Shown: positions 28,640 through 43,815, counted from the stretch's first letter. The stretch is 64,000 bases of DNA from Ustulina deusta (GCA_023159155.1 JAJNNX010000041.1:372001-436000); one strand, 5' to 3'. Notes: generated by a model not told the origin, from the letters alone. Program-made: numbers and translations.

Positions 28640-28941
28640 TATTAGAATAATATTTTAGGTTAATCGTATGCTATTTATAGGTCACTTACTTTGGCTACCT
28701 AAAGTGGCTAAGTTAGATGGTTAGCCTATGGCTAGCCCATGGCTAAGGGGCCATAGTGGACCCTTTCGTACAAAGGGGTATACCAGGCCCTCCCACACTT
28801 TCTGATTCCTTTCCTTTTTTTTCTTTTCGATAGGCATTCGAACATAGTACAATATAGATTGTATAGTGTTCGCCTTACCAGATCTGCTTTTGCGTACGGC
28901 ACTATGTACGCACATACTATCCCGGATAGAGCTAACTAATA
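28640..28941 (+). repeat. 3' LTR of A2
   Basis: 302 bp direct repeat; the start is RIP-altered (tattagaataatattttagg). The 64-codon minus-strand ORF at 28,721-28,915 is LTR sequence. Confidence 0.88.
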
Positions 28942-31037
28942 AAAAAAGTTTTTTTTTTTTTTTAAATTTAAAATTATATTATTATTATAATTAAAGTTTA
29001 ATATAATACTAAAACTTAATAATAAAAAATATACTTTAAAACTTTATTAATATTAAATATTTATATAAATTTTTTTTATATTTTTTTTATATTTAAACTT
29101 AGATTAATTAAATATAAATTTATAATAAATTATTAATAAAAAAATATATATTTAAAAAATAAAATTATATTTAATGATTATAATATTAATTATTATTAAT
29201 TTTAAAATTATATTATTATTTTTTTTTAAATTTATAAAAAAATATTTTAGTAAAAAATTTTATTATTTTATTCAAAAATGAAACTGATTTATTAGTAAAC
29301 TTTTATTAATATATAAATTTATAAATATTTATATAAATTATATTTTAATTTATTTTAAAAAAAAATTAATATTAAATTTATTATAAAAAAATATTAAAAA
29401 GTTTTATTTTAATATATTTATTATTAATTATTTAAATAATTATAAATTAAAACTTTAATAATTTTAAAAATATTAAATTAATTTAGTTATTTTTAAACTT
29501 TTGTAATTATATTTATATATTTATTTATTATATTAATAAAACAATTATTTTTTTAAATTAATTATTAAAATAAAAATAAACTTTTAAATATATAAAACTA
29601 CTAATATATAAAATATTAGTTTTAGATTTGTTTAAGTTTAATTAATTAATATAAAAAAAAATAAATGTTTTATATAATATAATAATAAAAATTATTTAAT
29701 AATAATAAAAAAATATAATATAAAAATTTATAAAATATTTTTTTAAAATAATAATATTAATTAAATGAACTTATTTAATTTAAAACTAAATTTTTTATAA
29801 TAATTAATTATTAAATTTTATTCAATTTTTTAAATAAATAAATCTCATTAATATAATAAGTTTATTTAGTTAATTTTTTATTAAATTTTAATATTAATTT
29901 TTAGTATTAATTAAAATAAAAAAAGGTAGTAATTAATATTTTATTAAAAAAAATAATAAAATTTTTTATAATAAAAATTAAAAGAATTAAAGAAAAAATA
30001 ATAATATTAGTTTTTTTTTAATAAAATATTAAATTTTATATTAATTATAAACTTTTTATTTAATATTTTTTAAAAAGCTAAGTTAATAAATTTAAATAAA
30101 TAAAAAAACTAGTTATAAAAACTAAAAAATAAAAATAAAAAATTATATATATTTAAAATTATTTTAAATAAAACTATTTTTTTTTCTATTACTTTAATTT
30201 AAAAAATTTATATATTTTTAATTATTATATATTAAAATTAATATAAAATAATTAAAATATTAAAATAAAAATATTATTAGCTTTATTTAAAATATAATTA
30301 TAAATAATATATATATAATTATTATAATTATAAAAAAAATAAAATATTATAAAATAAAACTTTTAATTTTTTTTATTTATTATTTATATTATTTATAATA
30401 TAATAATATATAATAATAAATAATAAAAATATATTATTTAATTAATAAAGTTATAACTATATATAAATATTTATAAATAAATTTAGTTATTTAATTATAA
30501 CTTTATTTAATAAAAAAATAAAGATAATAGAATTATTAATTATATAATATTATATAAATTTTTTAATATATTAAATATATAAATATTAAATAATATAAAA
30601 TTATTTATTTTTAAGTTTATAATCATAATTAATAATTTTATAAATATTAAATATTATTTTAGTAATATTTACTATTTTTAAACCTAAAAAGTAATAAAAT
30701 TAATTAATTAAAAATTAAATTAATAATTTTATTTTTATATTAATAAATATTAAAATAATTAAAGTTTTTTTTTTTAAATTTTATATATAATTTTTTATAA
30801 TATTTATTAATTAATATATTACTATTAAAAATAATAATAAAAATTATTATAAATTTTAATATTAAATAATAAATATTTAAATTAATTTATTAAACTTAAA
30901 ACATGTAAAAAATAATATATAATATAGCAATTTTTGTATAAAAATAATATAAGCTATAAATTAATAAAAAAAAATATTTAATAAACTTTAAAATAAAATT
31001 TAAAATTTAAAAGAAAAAAAAAGTTTTATAATATAAA

Positions 31038-31202
31038 TAATAGGCATAACTATAGATATGTTAGCTATAGCTATAAATATGTTTACTATGTTTATAAGTA
31101 AGTAGATGTTTTTATAATTTTATATTTAAAAAAAAGAAAAATATTTATTTATATTTTATATAATAATTGTTATTTTTAATAAGTAACTGAATTGTTATAA
31201 CA
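31038..31202 (+). repeat. Left LTR of E
   Basis: 165 bp, direct repeat of 40,064-40,226. Confidence 0.78.
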
Positions 31203-34200
31203 AGTAGTGCTTATCTGCTAACCTAAACCTCTGATTTTTATATTATAGAGAGCATATATATTTAGGCTTATTAAACTACTTATTATTAATAAGATTTTAA
31301 TAAAATTACGTTTTAAAAAAATTTAAGCAGTAATATTAAAGTTAAACTAAGTTATAATACTTTTATACTTAGATTAATATAAATAAAATTAATAAGTTAT
31401 TATGTTTTAGTTATTAATCTAAGTTTAAATAATTATTATAATTAAGCTTAGTAATTAAATAATTATGTTTCGACTTTTAATTTTTTATTAATTTAAACTT
31501 TAGTAATTATATAGCAATATAAAACAAAAAAAAAACATAAAATATTTTAGCTCTGCGTTAAAAATAATAATTATTACTTGCTACGCTATAAAAAAAACAA
31601 AATATATTAATTTTATAATTAAACGTTAGAACTAGTATAAAAAATAATATTTTAAGTAAATTATAATATAATAATATAATTATAAAAATTAAAAAAAAAA
31701 CAAATTAAATATTAAAATAAAACTAATATATATAATATTACTTATTTTAATTTAAATTAAATAAATTTATAATTTCTTTTTTAATAATTTTAATTATTAA
31801 AATATTAAATATAAAAGTAACGCAAATAAATATATTTTTATTAAAATTATTTAATTAAACTAGAATTAAAAAAATTTTAATACTTTTAACTATTTTTTAA
31901 AAAAGCTAGTACTAAAAAAATAATAATTAAATAATATTTTTAATAATATTTATACTAAAATTAAAAAAACTTTTTATAAAGCTATAATTAATAAAAAATT
32001 AAACAATTATTTTTATAAATCAGAACTTTAAACTTTAAAAAACTATAGTTATTAATAATTAGGTATTAAAAAAAAACTAGCCTATTTAAAAAAACTAATA
32101 ATTATATTGAAAAAAAAATTTAGATTTATTTAATAATAATAAAAAACTACTATTATAAATTAGAACTTAATAAATATAACTAATATTAATTTATAAGTAG
32201 TTAAAATATTTTATAATATAATTTAGTTTATTATTATTATTTAATAATGTTTAAATATAATTTAAAAATAAAGTTTTATTATAATAAAATAATTATTTAT
32301 AATAATTTATATAGGCTTTTTAATAGGAAAGCTATTAAAAATTAAAAATTTTAGTTTAATAGATTAAAAAAATTTAATAAAAATTATATAATTTTTTTTA
32401 AAAATAAAAATATTAATTATATAAATATTTATTTTTAAATTTAATGTTTTAAAAAATAAAATAATATAAAAAATAAATTTATTATAGCAGTTATAAAAAA
32501 ATTAACTTTTTTATAAAAAAACATATTATAATAATAGTTTTAATAATTATTTGAAAAACAATATAATAAAATATAAAGCAACTTTATTAATATTTATAAA
32601 AGCTTTAATTAAAAAATAAGATATTTAATTAAATATAGCAAATATTAGGCTTTTTATTTATAAATATATAATAAAAGATATTATATAAAAAAAACTTATT
32701 AGAACTTATATTATAAAGATTTTTAAATATAATAAAGCTTAAAAAAATATTAAAAATTTATAATTATTAATATAATTATAGAACTTATTATTACTTAAAT
32801 TATAAAAGTTTGCGTTAAAACTAGTAATAAAATAAATCATTAATAAATATTTAAAAAAAACTAAAAAAAAATAACTAGTATTAATTAAAAAAATAATAAT
32901 AATTATATTTAAAACTAAATATTAGATTTAAAATAATAATAATAAAATAAAAAGCGGTTAATACTAACTAGTTTTAGTAAAACTAGCTAAACTATAAAAA
33001 TAATAATATTTTATAATAATAAAACTTTAGTTAAAAGTATTAAGATTTTAGAACATTTTATTATAAATAGGGTTAACTATAATAAATTAGATTATTATTA
33101 CTAGGTTATAAAAAATAAAACAACTAGAACAACTAAAAATAAAATAATAGCTGTTTTAAAATATACTAATAAAATAGCTAGCATAATATTAAGTTTAATA
33201 ATTAGAATAAAAAAGGCTAATAAAAGCAATAAATATATTATTAATATTTTAGGCAGCAAAAACCAAACATGAATAAATTATAAGGTTATTATAATAAAAA
33301 AGTTGTTTAAGGTATAGATTTTAATAATAGTAATAAAACTAAAAACCTAATTATAAAAAAATATATTTATTTTTTAAAAAAAAAGCAGAAATAATTAATA
33401 AAATATATATAATTATTAAATATAATAAAATAAATAGCTACTAGATATATAATTAAAATATATTAATAGACCTAAGCATAATATTAAAAACTTATATAAA
33501 ATATAGAATTATATTTTATGTAATAGAAATAATAAAAAACTATATTAAAAATATTTATATAAAATAAATTAAACTAAACAAAAAAAACATTAAATAAATA
33601 AACTTTATATTAATAATATTAATTATATTAAAACTAATGAAATAAAAAAGTAATATTTAATTAAAATAAATTATTAAAATAAACTTAAAATTATTATTTA
33701 AAAAAAAAATCAAAAAAAAGATTATATATTTTTAAATTTTTGTTTAAAATAATATTAAAAGCTTTAAAATTAAAGTTTGCTTAAATATAAAATATTTTAA
33801 TATATTAACAAATAAAAGTTTTATTAAAAATTTTATAAAAAACTTAAAATTTTAATATATTAATTTTATATTTATTAGTAAAATAAAAGTATAGTTAGTA
33901 GTTACTTAAACTATAAATTTTAATATATATATTAAAAAATATATTAAAAAAAATATAATATTTAAATATTTTATAATAATAATAAATATAATTAATAATT
34001 AAAAACAAAAAATATTAATTAGAATAAAATTTATATTAAAACATAAAATTAAAATTAATTTTATAAAAAAAACATACGTTTTTAGGTTAGCACTAGGACT
34101 TAAAATATAAAATAAAGCAAAAACTAAGCTATTTTTAATAGTACTAATGCAAAAAGTATTAATAATATATATAATAGTTATATTTGCTATAATAATAATA

Positions 34201-37200
34201 TTTATAAATATAAAGTTTATTAACTTGCTAGTACTTATTAATAAAAAAAATAAAATAATAAAACTATATTACTTTAAAAAAAAATAAAACATACCTTATA
34301 ATATAATATTAAATAGATATTTATTAAAAAAAGTAATAGTTTATAATTTATATATTTAGCTAATTATAATATAAAAAAATAAAAAAATAACATTATTTAG
34401 GTTATTAATTAAGCAAACGTTATAAATTACTAGAAAAATAATATAAGCTAAAAAAACTAAACAAAAATATTAATATATTTAAATAAAAAAAAAGCTTAAA
34501 AATATATATATTTTTTATAAAAAAACAAATAAATTAATTAATTATACTAGTTAGAAAAATAAATATATTTATAATTAGATTAATAGTTAGAATAGCTATA
34601 ATAATAAATAATATATTATAAATAAAAAAAATCTATAAACTATTTAATAAATATAATATCTTTTATAATAAAAATATTATATTTATATTAAATAATTAAA
34701 AAATATAAATAAAACTAATAAATAAATAGCAAAATTAATTTAAAACTATTAAAATATATTTATTAAATATTAAAAATTATGAGTTTTTTAATATTAAATA
34801 TAACAAAATATATATTTAAAAAAAACTTACGTTTATAAATAAACTTATTTTAATTATTCGCTTTATTTTTATTATTTAAAAAATAATTAATAATATTAAA
34901 AAAAATCAACTAGTAATAAATCTATAACTATTAAATAAAATTATAATACTAGATATATATTTACTACTTAGCTAAAATAATATAATTAAAAATATAATTA
35001 ATAAACTTTAGTTGATATTATTTAATACATTAAGCTTTTTTTTTTAATTGTTAATATATTTTAAATATTATAATAAAATAATTATTATTAGTTTTTAAAG
35101 CTTTAAAAATTTAAACATAATATTAATAAAATTTAAAATTTTATTAATATTTATATAAAAGTTTATAAACTACTTATTTTTTATATATTATATTTTTATA
35201 TAAGTTTATATTAATAATATAAATATTTTTAGTAATAATTTTAATATTTATATAAAACATATAAAAATAGTAATAAATATTTTTAATAAAGTAAAAATTT
35301 ATATTAGTTTTTTATTAATATAACTACTAAAATATAATATTAATAATAAAAATATTACTAAAATAAATAATAAAATTAAAACATTGAAAAAACTAGAAAT
35401 ATTATATATTATTAAAGCTTTAAAAATATATATTAGAATAACTAGTTAGTTATATTATAAAATAGCTTAGTTTAATTATAAAATTAAAGCATTATAATAA
35501 AAAAAAACTAATTTGTTAGTTTAAAAAAAAAAAAATCTTTTATTGGAAAGTCTAAACTAATAAAACAGAGTTTTATTTTTAAAGTTATTTTTAAGCTAAT
35601 AAAATAAAAACAAAAAGCTAAAAAATATTATAAAAATATTTATATATATAATATATTATTTATTATTTTAAACTAGATAAGCTTTTTTTTTAAAAAATAA
35701 ATATTTGCAAAAAGATTTATAAATTAATAGTTTTTTAATTAAAAAATAAATAAAATAATATATTAATACTAAGCTAAAAAATTCTAGTAATAAAAATCAA
35801 ACTAATTATATTTTTATTTAAGCTTATTAGTAATATTAAAAAATATATATAAATTAATAAAAAGAAAAGTAATAGTAGTAATTTAAATATATAAAAAGCT
35901 ATAAAAAATAATTTAATTAAATATATAATTAATAAATATATTAATAAACTATATACTAATTAAAAAAAGAGTAATATTTATTTTATTATATATTATAGAT
36001 TTAAATAAAGCTAACGTAAGATTTGCTAATATAACTAATTATTTTTTTAATTTTAATTTAAAATTTATTACATATTAAAAATATTAAATATAGTATTAAA
36101 CATATTTTTTAAATTACTTTAGAAGTTAGAAAAATAAAAAAAAGCCAAAAAAAATAAATTAAATATATTAAATAATATTTAAAAAAATAATATTTGTTAG
36201 GTATATTTTGCTAAAAAAATAAAATTATAATAGATTTTTTTATATTAACTCTAGTAATTAGTAATAAATTTAAAAATAAATAAGTTAAATATATAATAGT
36301 AATATTAAATATAGCTAAATAAAGGATATTTTATTTTAAAAAAAATAAAAAATAAAAAAACCCAAAAAAGATAGCAAACTAAATAGCCTTGCTATTAAAC
36401 CAACTAAATATTAAAAAAATATAATAGCTTTTTTTTTGCTTAATAATAATTTTTTTTTTATATTAGTCATAATAAAAAACAATTTTTATATATTTTAAAA
36501 AACTATATTAAAAATATTTTTAAACTTATATATAATAAATATTACTATTTTAATATAAAATATATGCTATATAACTTATAAAATATATACTAGTTTATAA
36601 CTTATTATATAATATATATAAAAAACTAAATTAATAAATAATTATTACTAAAAAAATTAGTATTAATTAAAACATTACTTATTTTTTATTGTATTATTAT
36701 TATAGATTTTATTATAAATATACTACTAATAAGATTTAAAAAAAAAATTTAAAATATAAAAAGATATAACTATTTTAATATATTAGTAATTATATTATAT
36801 AAAACTAACAAAAAATCATTTTTAATACTAAAATATAAAAAATATATAATAAAAAACTAAACAAAAATATTATTATAGATATTATATTTATATAATTAAA
36901 GATTGCTAGTAATTATTATTAGTAATAAAAACCTAAATTTTACTAGCGAAGTTTAGAAAAAAATCTATAATATATTTAATATTAAAATTTTTTTTTTAAT
37001 AATTTATTATTTTTAAATAAATAAACTTTTTTAAAAAAAAACCAGGTTATTAGAATAATTATTAGGTTTTATAAAACTATTAATTTTAATATTTTTTAAA
37101 CCAAGTTATTACTAGTATTATAATACTACTTAAATAATATATTATTAATAATAATTAAAAAATTATTAAACTAACTAGTGCTAAAATTTTAGCTACAATG

Positions 37201-40063
37201 TATTATAAATATTCTAAATTAAAAAAAAAGTATTAAAACTAGTAACAAAGCAATAAAGATACTAAAAACAGAATGTGTTTAAAAAGCTAAATATTTAATT
37301 AATATAGTTAATATAATTATTAAAAAAAGATATAATAATAAGCATATTTTAATAAATTTTAATAAAAGCAATATAATTTATTTTAAATTATATAAAGATT
37401 ATTATTTATTTAGCAAACTTAAATAAAAATAATTATTAATAAAAGTAGGACTTTTTAAAATTATTAAAAAAATAGAGCTACTAGTATACAAACTTGATTT
37501 TTTTAATAATTAATATATTTATTCTATAGTCTTAGTTGTATAGTTTTATAAACCCGAATAAGAAAAAGTCCTTTTATTAGGCTTAGTTATTATTAAAAGG
37601 ACTAAAGATTATTAAAAAATAAAAAGAATTACTTAAAAAAAAATCTGATTTTCAAACAGTAAACTTTCGGTTAAGTATATTATTAAATAAAAAAAATAAA
37701 ATAATAAATATAATTAAAACTTTAATAAAAAAGAACTAAAACTATTAATATTTAACTTAATTAATAAATATAAAACTAATAATATTATTAACTAAATAAA
37801 AAAATATAAAAAGCGTAATATTGCTTATATATAAAAAAACAACTTATTAAAATAACTAAGCTAGAAAAAAAAAAAAAAACATATATAAAGCAATAAATAT
37901 ACTATACTTATTTTAAAAAACTTTTTTTTTTAAAGACTATAAGCTAACTATATATACTAATAAAAAACATATAATACTTGTTATAATTATTTTATTTTTT
38001 AGAAAACTATATTAAAAATAATAAATATATAGCTATAAATAAAGTATATATTATTAAGCTTAGCTATTATAATAATAATAAAAAAACTATCATAAAAATA
38101 ATATATAAATAGCTAAAAAAAAATATACTACTATAGCTATTTATTACAAAATAGACAGTAGCATTTTTTTTATATACTTAGAGGTATTTTTCTAAATAAT
38201 AAAGCATATCTATTATTAAACATACTTGCTATAAACCAATATTGCTATAATAAAAGAAACAAGGTATAAAGTTATATATTAGTCTATTTATATAAACAGG
38301 ACTTGCTTTTTTTATTTTTTTACTGCTTTTTTTTTTTATAAAATTTAAAAAAATCTATTTTATTATATTTAATATTAGATCTGTAAAAGTACTAAATATT
38401 ATAGCAACTATATTAAACTTAATAGATCGGCTGCTAGTTTAAAATTAGCTTTAATACAATAATAATACTACTTTTTTATTTAATAGTTATAATAAAAAAA
38501 ACATTATATTTAATAAAACAATATAAATGCTATAATTACTAATAAATATAATATTTTTATAAATTAAAGATTTAATATTCCTACTAACTAAAAACCTAAT
38601 ATTCTTATTAACTAAAGCACTAATATAAACTTTAATAATAATAACAATAATAATAATAAAAAACAGATTATATTTACTATAATATATAACAATACTAAAA
38701 ATAAGTATATAGTTATAAGTTTTAATTAAAATAATAATAAAAATAACAAAAATACTAAAAAGACAGCAAAACTTATTAATCTAATATAAGCAAATAAAAA
38801 TAAAATTCAAAGTTTTTAAATTATACTATAAAAAAGAAATTATATAAAAAAAATTCTATTAAAATAAAAAAAATAATAAAAATACTAAAAACAATAAATC
38901 AGGCATTAAAAACAAAAAACAGTAATAATAATAATAATAATAAAAATAATAATAATACTTTTAATTATTTATTTAATTTTAATAAAAATAAGTTTTATGT
39001 AGTATTATATAATTATAAAAAATAAATATTATATAATAATAATAATTTAAAAAGTAATATTTATAGCAGAAAAAAAGCTAAAAGTAATAATTAATAAAGT
39101 ATTTATAATAGGTTTAATAATAGCTTAGTAATATTTAAAAAACTGCATAATAAAACAGGTAATTTTAATAAAGCTATTATTTGCTTTAATAATAAAATAA
39201 ACAAATTTAACTTTTTTTATAACTTAGTTATTAAAAAGTTTACTAAACTATTTAGCAAAAATAATAAAAGATTTTTTATAACTAATAGTTTTATATAAAA
39301 CTTTAAAACTAAATATATAAATATTATAAAAGCTAAAAATTAAAAAAAAGTATAAAAGTTTTTATTTTTTAATAAAGCTAATATTTTAGTTTTTAAGTTT
39401 ATATTTTTAAATAATAGTTTTAATTTAATAATTATAAAATAACTAGTAAAGCTTAGCCGAATAGATTTAATATAAGTTAAGTCTAACTATAAAAAAGCTA
39501 TAAATAACTTTAATAAATCTATTACTTAGCTTTATATTTATTTAAAAAAACGTATTAATAATTTTAAAAAAGAATATTACAAAAAAATTAATTTAAAAGT
39601 TATATAAAATAAACTTAATAACTTAAAAGCTTAACTTAATAGTTATAAAGTTAAATTTAAGCAATAAAACAAAGTTATTATTAAACTAGCTATTTAAATT
39701 AATAAGCTTAATTTTAATAATAATAAAATAACTAAAAAAGTTAATATTATTAAATTTTAACTATAAAAAGTTATATATACTACTAAAATATATAAAAAAA
39801 ATACCAAAAATACTTTCGGACAAGTAATAAAAGTGCTTAATAATTATAAAAGTATTTTTAATAACTATAAAAATATCTTTAACAAACTAAAGCAAAGCTT
39901 TATGAAGTTGGATAAAATTAGAAAAATAATAAAAAAGTACAAAAACTAAAAAAATTAGAAAAAATAAATATTACGCATTATATAACAAAAAAAATTAAAA
40001 ATATTAAATTATAAAAAGCATTTATAACCTAGAACAGATAGCTTTATTTAAAAAAAAAACATT

Positions 40064-40226
40064 TAATAAGTATAACTATAAATATATTAATTATAGCTAT
40101 AAACATGTTTACTATGTCTATAAATAGGTAGACGTCCTTATAATTTTATATTTAAAAAAAAAAAAATTTTATTTATACTTTATATAATAATTGTTATTTT
40201 TAAGAAGTAACTGAATTGCTGTAATA
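40064..40226 (+). repeat. Right LTR of E
   Basis: 163 bp, direct repeat of 31,038-31,202; retains less mutated text such as aggtagacgtcc. Confidence 0.78.
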
Positions 40227-40765
40227 ATAAATATTAACTATTAAATTAAACTTTTTAAAGTTTTAAAAAAATAAAAATTTAGCTATATTTTTAATTTGTT
40301 TAATTTTTATAAAATAAAAAACTTGTTTTATATTAATTAATTATAAAAAATGAATAATAATTTTTTATTTTAATAAATCTAGTTATTGCTTCTAGCTAAA
40401 AATATTAATAGTAAAGTAAAATTTAAAATTAAACAAATTAAATAATTAAAAATATATAAAAAAAATAAAAAATTATAATATTAAATTGCTTGAAAAAATT
40501 GCAACTTTAATAATAGTTAATATATAGCTTAAAATTTTAAAAATATACTAATTAAACTTAACTAATTCTATAAAATATATAAAAAAACTTTTCAAGTTTT
40601 TATAAAACTATAAAAATAAATATATATAATAATAGCTAATAAATTTATAAGTAATTATAAAAATAATAATAAAACAATATATTATAAAAAAACTATATAA
40701 ATTTACTATTATTAATAATTTTAAATTAAAACTATATTTAAACTTTTAGTTTTAAAAAATAATAA

Positions 40766-40990
40766 TATAATAATTAATATAGTTTTAATAAAACTTATAA
40801 AAATTTTAAACTTATATAATAATAAAATAAAAAATTAACGCATAGACTAATTTATAGCTTTGCAGCTATATATATAAAATCTATATCTATTTATTTTATA
40901 AATTCTTTTTTTTTTTTTTTTTAGTTTAAAGTTTTTGTTTATAATATTAATAAACTAGCTAGAAAAAGCTTTACTTAACAAATTATAACA
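40766..40990 (+). repeat. Right LTR of inner DF
   Basis: 225 bp ending ttataaca, the only DF LTR copy with an intact CA end. Confidence 0.75.
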
Positions 40991-41492
40991 ATACTTAGGT
41001 TAATATTTTTTTTTTAATATTTAAAGTTAAAATATTTTTGTACGTTTTTTATATTTAAGTTATATTCTTTTGTAAGTTCTTTATATATAATAAAAATGTC
41101 CGATTTAGCTGTTTTAGCTATATTATAAAATATATTTAATATTATAATAAAATGGAATAAAAATAAATAAATTACAAAAAAAAAAAGTTGTTTGGCTATT
41201 ATATAATAATATAATTAAAAGTAATATAATTATATACTATTTTTTTTTATATATTATTTTAATACTTTATTAAAAAAAATAAAATAATTATATAATAAAA
41301 GGTTAGATTTTTATTTTTTTTATAATAATTAACTATTTTATTTTTTTATTAAAAAAAATAAAATAATTATATAATAAAGATTTAAAATATAATTTAAAAA
41401 CTTATTAATACTATAACTTAGGCTTTATTTTTATTTTTACTAATTTGTAGTGTTTTTATAATTATATAAATATTTTTATAACTATTAATTAG

Positions 41493-41553
41493 TATTAAAT
41501 AAGGTATATATAATATATATTATATATAAAACAAATAAATAATATATATAAAC
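41493..41553 (-). repeat. Outer fragment of B1 5' LTR (continues at 44,261-44,495)
   Basis: tattaaataagg... matches the B LTR start seen at 52,830. The LTR is split by A3 at taaac and resumes at 44,261, ending ...gttattccatca at 44,495. The inner part (44,330-44,495) is well preserved. Confidence 0.8.
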
Positions 41554-41872
41554 TGTTAGAATAGTATTCCAGGTCAATCGTACGCTTTATTCGGACCATA
41601 GCCGAAGGCCATAGCATGGCCCATTTGGCCATGCTAGCCTATGGCTAGCCTAGGTAGCTAGGGGTCAGGTGGACCCTTCGCATTCGTATTCGTACAAATA
41701 CAAAGGGATATATCTGGCACCTCTTGCACCTGCCGAATAGTTCCCTTCTTTCCTTTCCTTTCGATAAGCATTAAACATAGTATAATAAATTATATAATAT
41801 TTGCCTTAATAGATCTGCCCTTATATATAGCACTATATACGCTTATACTACCCTAGATAAACCTAACTAATA
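41554..41872 (+). repeat. 5' LTR of A3
   Basis: 319 bp, moderately RIP-mutated, especially its last 130 bp. Confidence 0.88.
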
Positions 41873-42773
41873 CTAATTAATAAATTAACTAGGACTTATA
41901 AACTAGCAAAGTTTTATAAAAATAAAACGTTACTAAATATTATATAATAATTTAAAAAACTTCCGCCTAGTAAAAAACTTTTAGCTAAATTATATAAAAG
42001 CTAAACAAAATATATTCCGCCTAGCAGACTTACTTTAAACGCCTTTTCGTACAAATTATCGAACTAGATTAATACTTAGGCTTGATTTTTTAATTTTTTG
42101 CCTAGCAAAAATAAAAAAACAAATCAAACCAGTTATACTATTTTATTTAATAAAACAAAAAACTAGCACTAATTACAAAGCTATTTTTATACCTCTTTTT
42201 TTTGTATAGCTAATATATAAAAGTTATATAACTAATATATAACTATTGTATAGTTGCTATATAAAGCTTTTTTATATTTTTGCTTTAACCGGATAGTTTA
42301 TTTTTTGTAATATTTTGCTTAGCAGGACTAAAAAAAAAATCGATTAATTTTATATAACTTTTTTATATATATAAAACAATTATAACCAATCTACCTAACA
42401 AACTAAATTATAAAAAATAACTATAAGCCTTACTATAACTTTTATTTTTTATATAACTTATACTTTATATAGCTATTTATTAACTTTACTATAAAATAAA
42501 CCTATAAAAACATTTAAATATATCCTTTAATAATCTATTATATAAACTAGCTAGATAACTTCTAAACTATTTATTATATATAAAGCCAAGCAACAAACAA
42601 CCTTTACACACAGCCCTATACAATTCTAAACCTCATACAACCAAGCTATACTACCTAAATCCAAAGGCCCTGATTAAGCCCTTCAGACCCTACAACCCTC
42701 CCCTTTGTACAACTTGCATACAAAGGACCCTCGAACACCCCTCTTGGTGCCCAACCCATTAGTATTGACCAGA

Positions 42774-43587
42774 CCCCCCCCCCTTCTCTCCCATACGCAT
42801 ATATTTTCGACCCCATACAGGACAGACCGTTCAGCACCCAATTTTTCCCTTGGTACCCATACCCCCCCCCCCCCTTTTCTTACTACCGACCCCTTTGTAT
42901 AACCCACATACAAAAGACTTTTAAATACCTTTTTGTACAACTACTCTTTTAACCCCATACAAAAAGACCTAACCCCCCCCCTTCCAGAATGCTATACAGC
43001 ACAACAAACAACCCTCCGGCCAAGACTTCGTACAAAGACCTAGCCGAAAGGAGCAATATCCCAATAGGGCTATAAAAAAAATACACCGGTCTTACATACT
43101 AAAGCTACCAAAACCCCCTTAGCAAACAAAACGTAGCCAATAACCCAAAGCTATTTATAATATATTTTGCTATAGTTATACTTAAATATATAAACATATA
43201 AATGCTAGGGGTTAAAATAACAAGAAATATATACAATAATTTCTATAGATAAAAAGCCAAACATTTTAATTTAATTAATTAGCAATTCTAAAAAGAACTA
43301 ATTAAAACAATCAAACAAAATAGGTCGTACAGACCCTTATAAAGAACAACATATACTAATAAACTCGTTTGGCTCTATAATAATAAACCACAACTACCAA
43401 ACAACCCTTTGGCAACCCACCCACTTCCAAACCAGCCGTATCCAAAAAGATAAATTACCCCCCCCCCCCCCCCCCCCCCCTTTTTCCCCCGCCCTTCGTA
43501 CGAATCACGTACAAAGACCTCTCGAATACCCCTCCGTACGGCTGCTTTTCGACCCGTACGGAACGGACCCCTTACCCCCCCCCCCCC
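42774..43587 (+). repeat. Cluster of five long C runs
   Basis: Homopolymer C runs of 10 (42,774-42,783), 13 (42,862-42,874), 9 (42,973-42,981), 23 (43,458-43,480) and 13 bases (43,575-43,587) lie within 0.8 kb. They sit in the non-RIP half of A3. The minus strand is correspondingly G-rich and could form G-quadruplexes. Run lengths may be inexact because of sequencing. Confidence 0.88.
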
Positions 43588-43715
43588 TCGGCCAATACCC
43601 ATACAAACCTGTTCAACAAATTAAAAAAAAAAAAAAAAACAGAGTCAGAAAAGTATTAGCAATACCAAGAACCCCCCGTCAACCCGTCGTACGAATAGCC
43701 AAACAACCGAACAGG

Positions 43716-43815
43716 AGGGCTAGCCATTCGAAGGGCTAGCCGAGCAGTCGGGCCAGCCATACGGAAGGGCTGGCCGTACAGAAGGCTAGCCAGTTAGAGG
43801 GCTAGCCGTACGAAA
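43716..43815 (+). repeat. Imperfect tandem array of GGGCTAGCC units
   Basis: About six 16-17 bp units, each built around GGGCTAGCC or GGGCCAGCC followed by a variable CGTACGRA-like tail. The core CTAG/GGCC is palindromic. A shorter, RIP-altered version is visible in A2 near 28,450-28,485. Confidence 0.8.

Larger units (their letters stand above)
27182..28941 (+). mobile_element. Short LTR retrotransposon family A, copy A2 (1,760 bp)
   Basis: 302-bp LTRs at 27,182-27,483 and 28,640-28,941 flank a 1,156-bp interior, collinear with A1. AAAAA flanks both ends (27,177-27,181 and 28,942-28,946). This fits a 5-bp TSD, though weakly in such AT-rich DNA. The equivalent uninterrupted DF sequence is at about 53,735. 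The interior is non-coding and RIP-mutated. The 3' LTR keeps more GC than the 5' LTR. Confidence 0.88.
31038..40226 (+). mobile_element. Long LTR element E with very short LTRs (9.2 kb)
   Basis: LTRs of 165 bp (31,038-31,202) and 163 bp (40,064-40,226) carry the shared text ATATGTT...TAGCTATAGC...CTATG and end GTAACTGAATTG...ACA. The 5-bp TSD ATAAA is at 31,033-31,037 and 40,227-40,231. The 8.86-kb interior is uniformly RIP-degraded with no ORF. An A-rich tract (40,050-40,059) just before the right LTR suggests plus orientation. A less mutated stretch just after the left LTR (31,203-31,240) may include the primer-binding site. This is the only copy in the window, so its RIP must have been driven by copies elsewhere. 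Confidence 0.75.
25198..40990 (+). mobile_element. Inner copy of LTR element DF, inserted in B1
   Basis: LTRs at 25,198-25,418 and 40,766-40,990 bound the element. The flanks are ATATT (25,193-25,197) and ATACT (40,991-40,995), a TSD whose single difference is a C-to-T change. Removing it rejoins B1 in register with B2 near 52,290. With A2 (27,182-28,941) and E (31,038-40,226) removed, about 4.83 kb remain. No coding capacity is visible, so autonomy is unknown; it could be a large non-autonomous element. Confidence 0.75.

Noticed and set aside
43375..43602. Glycine-rich minus-strand ORF (and ORFs at 42,655-42,940)
   Set aside because: Produced by the C runs on the plus strand; no motif, no start context and no conservation in A1 or A2.
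43716..43815. CRISPR-like array
   Set aside because: Units are only 16-17 bp with imperfect cores and no spacers of constant length; the organism is a fungus.
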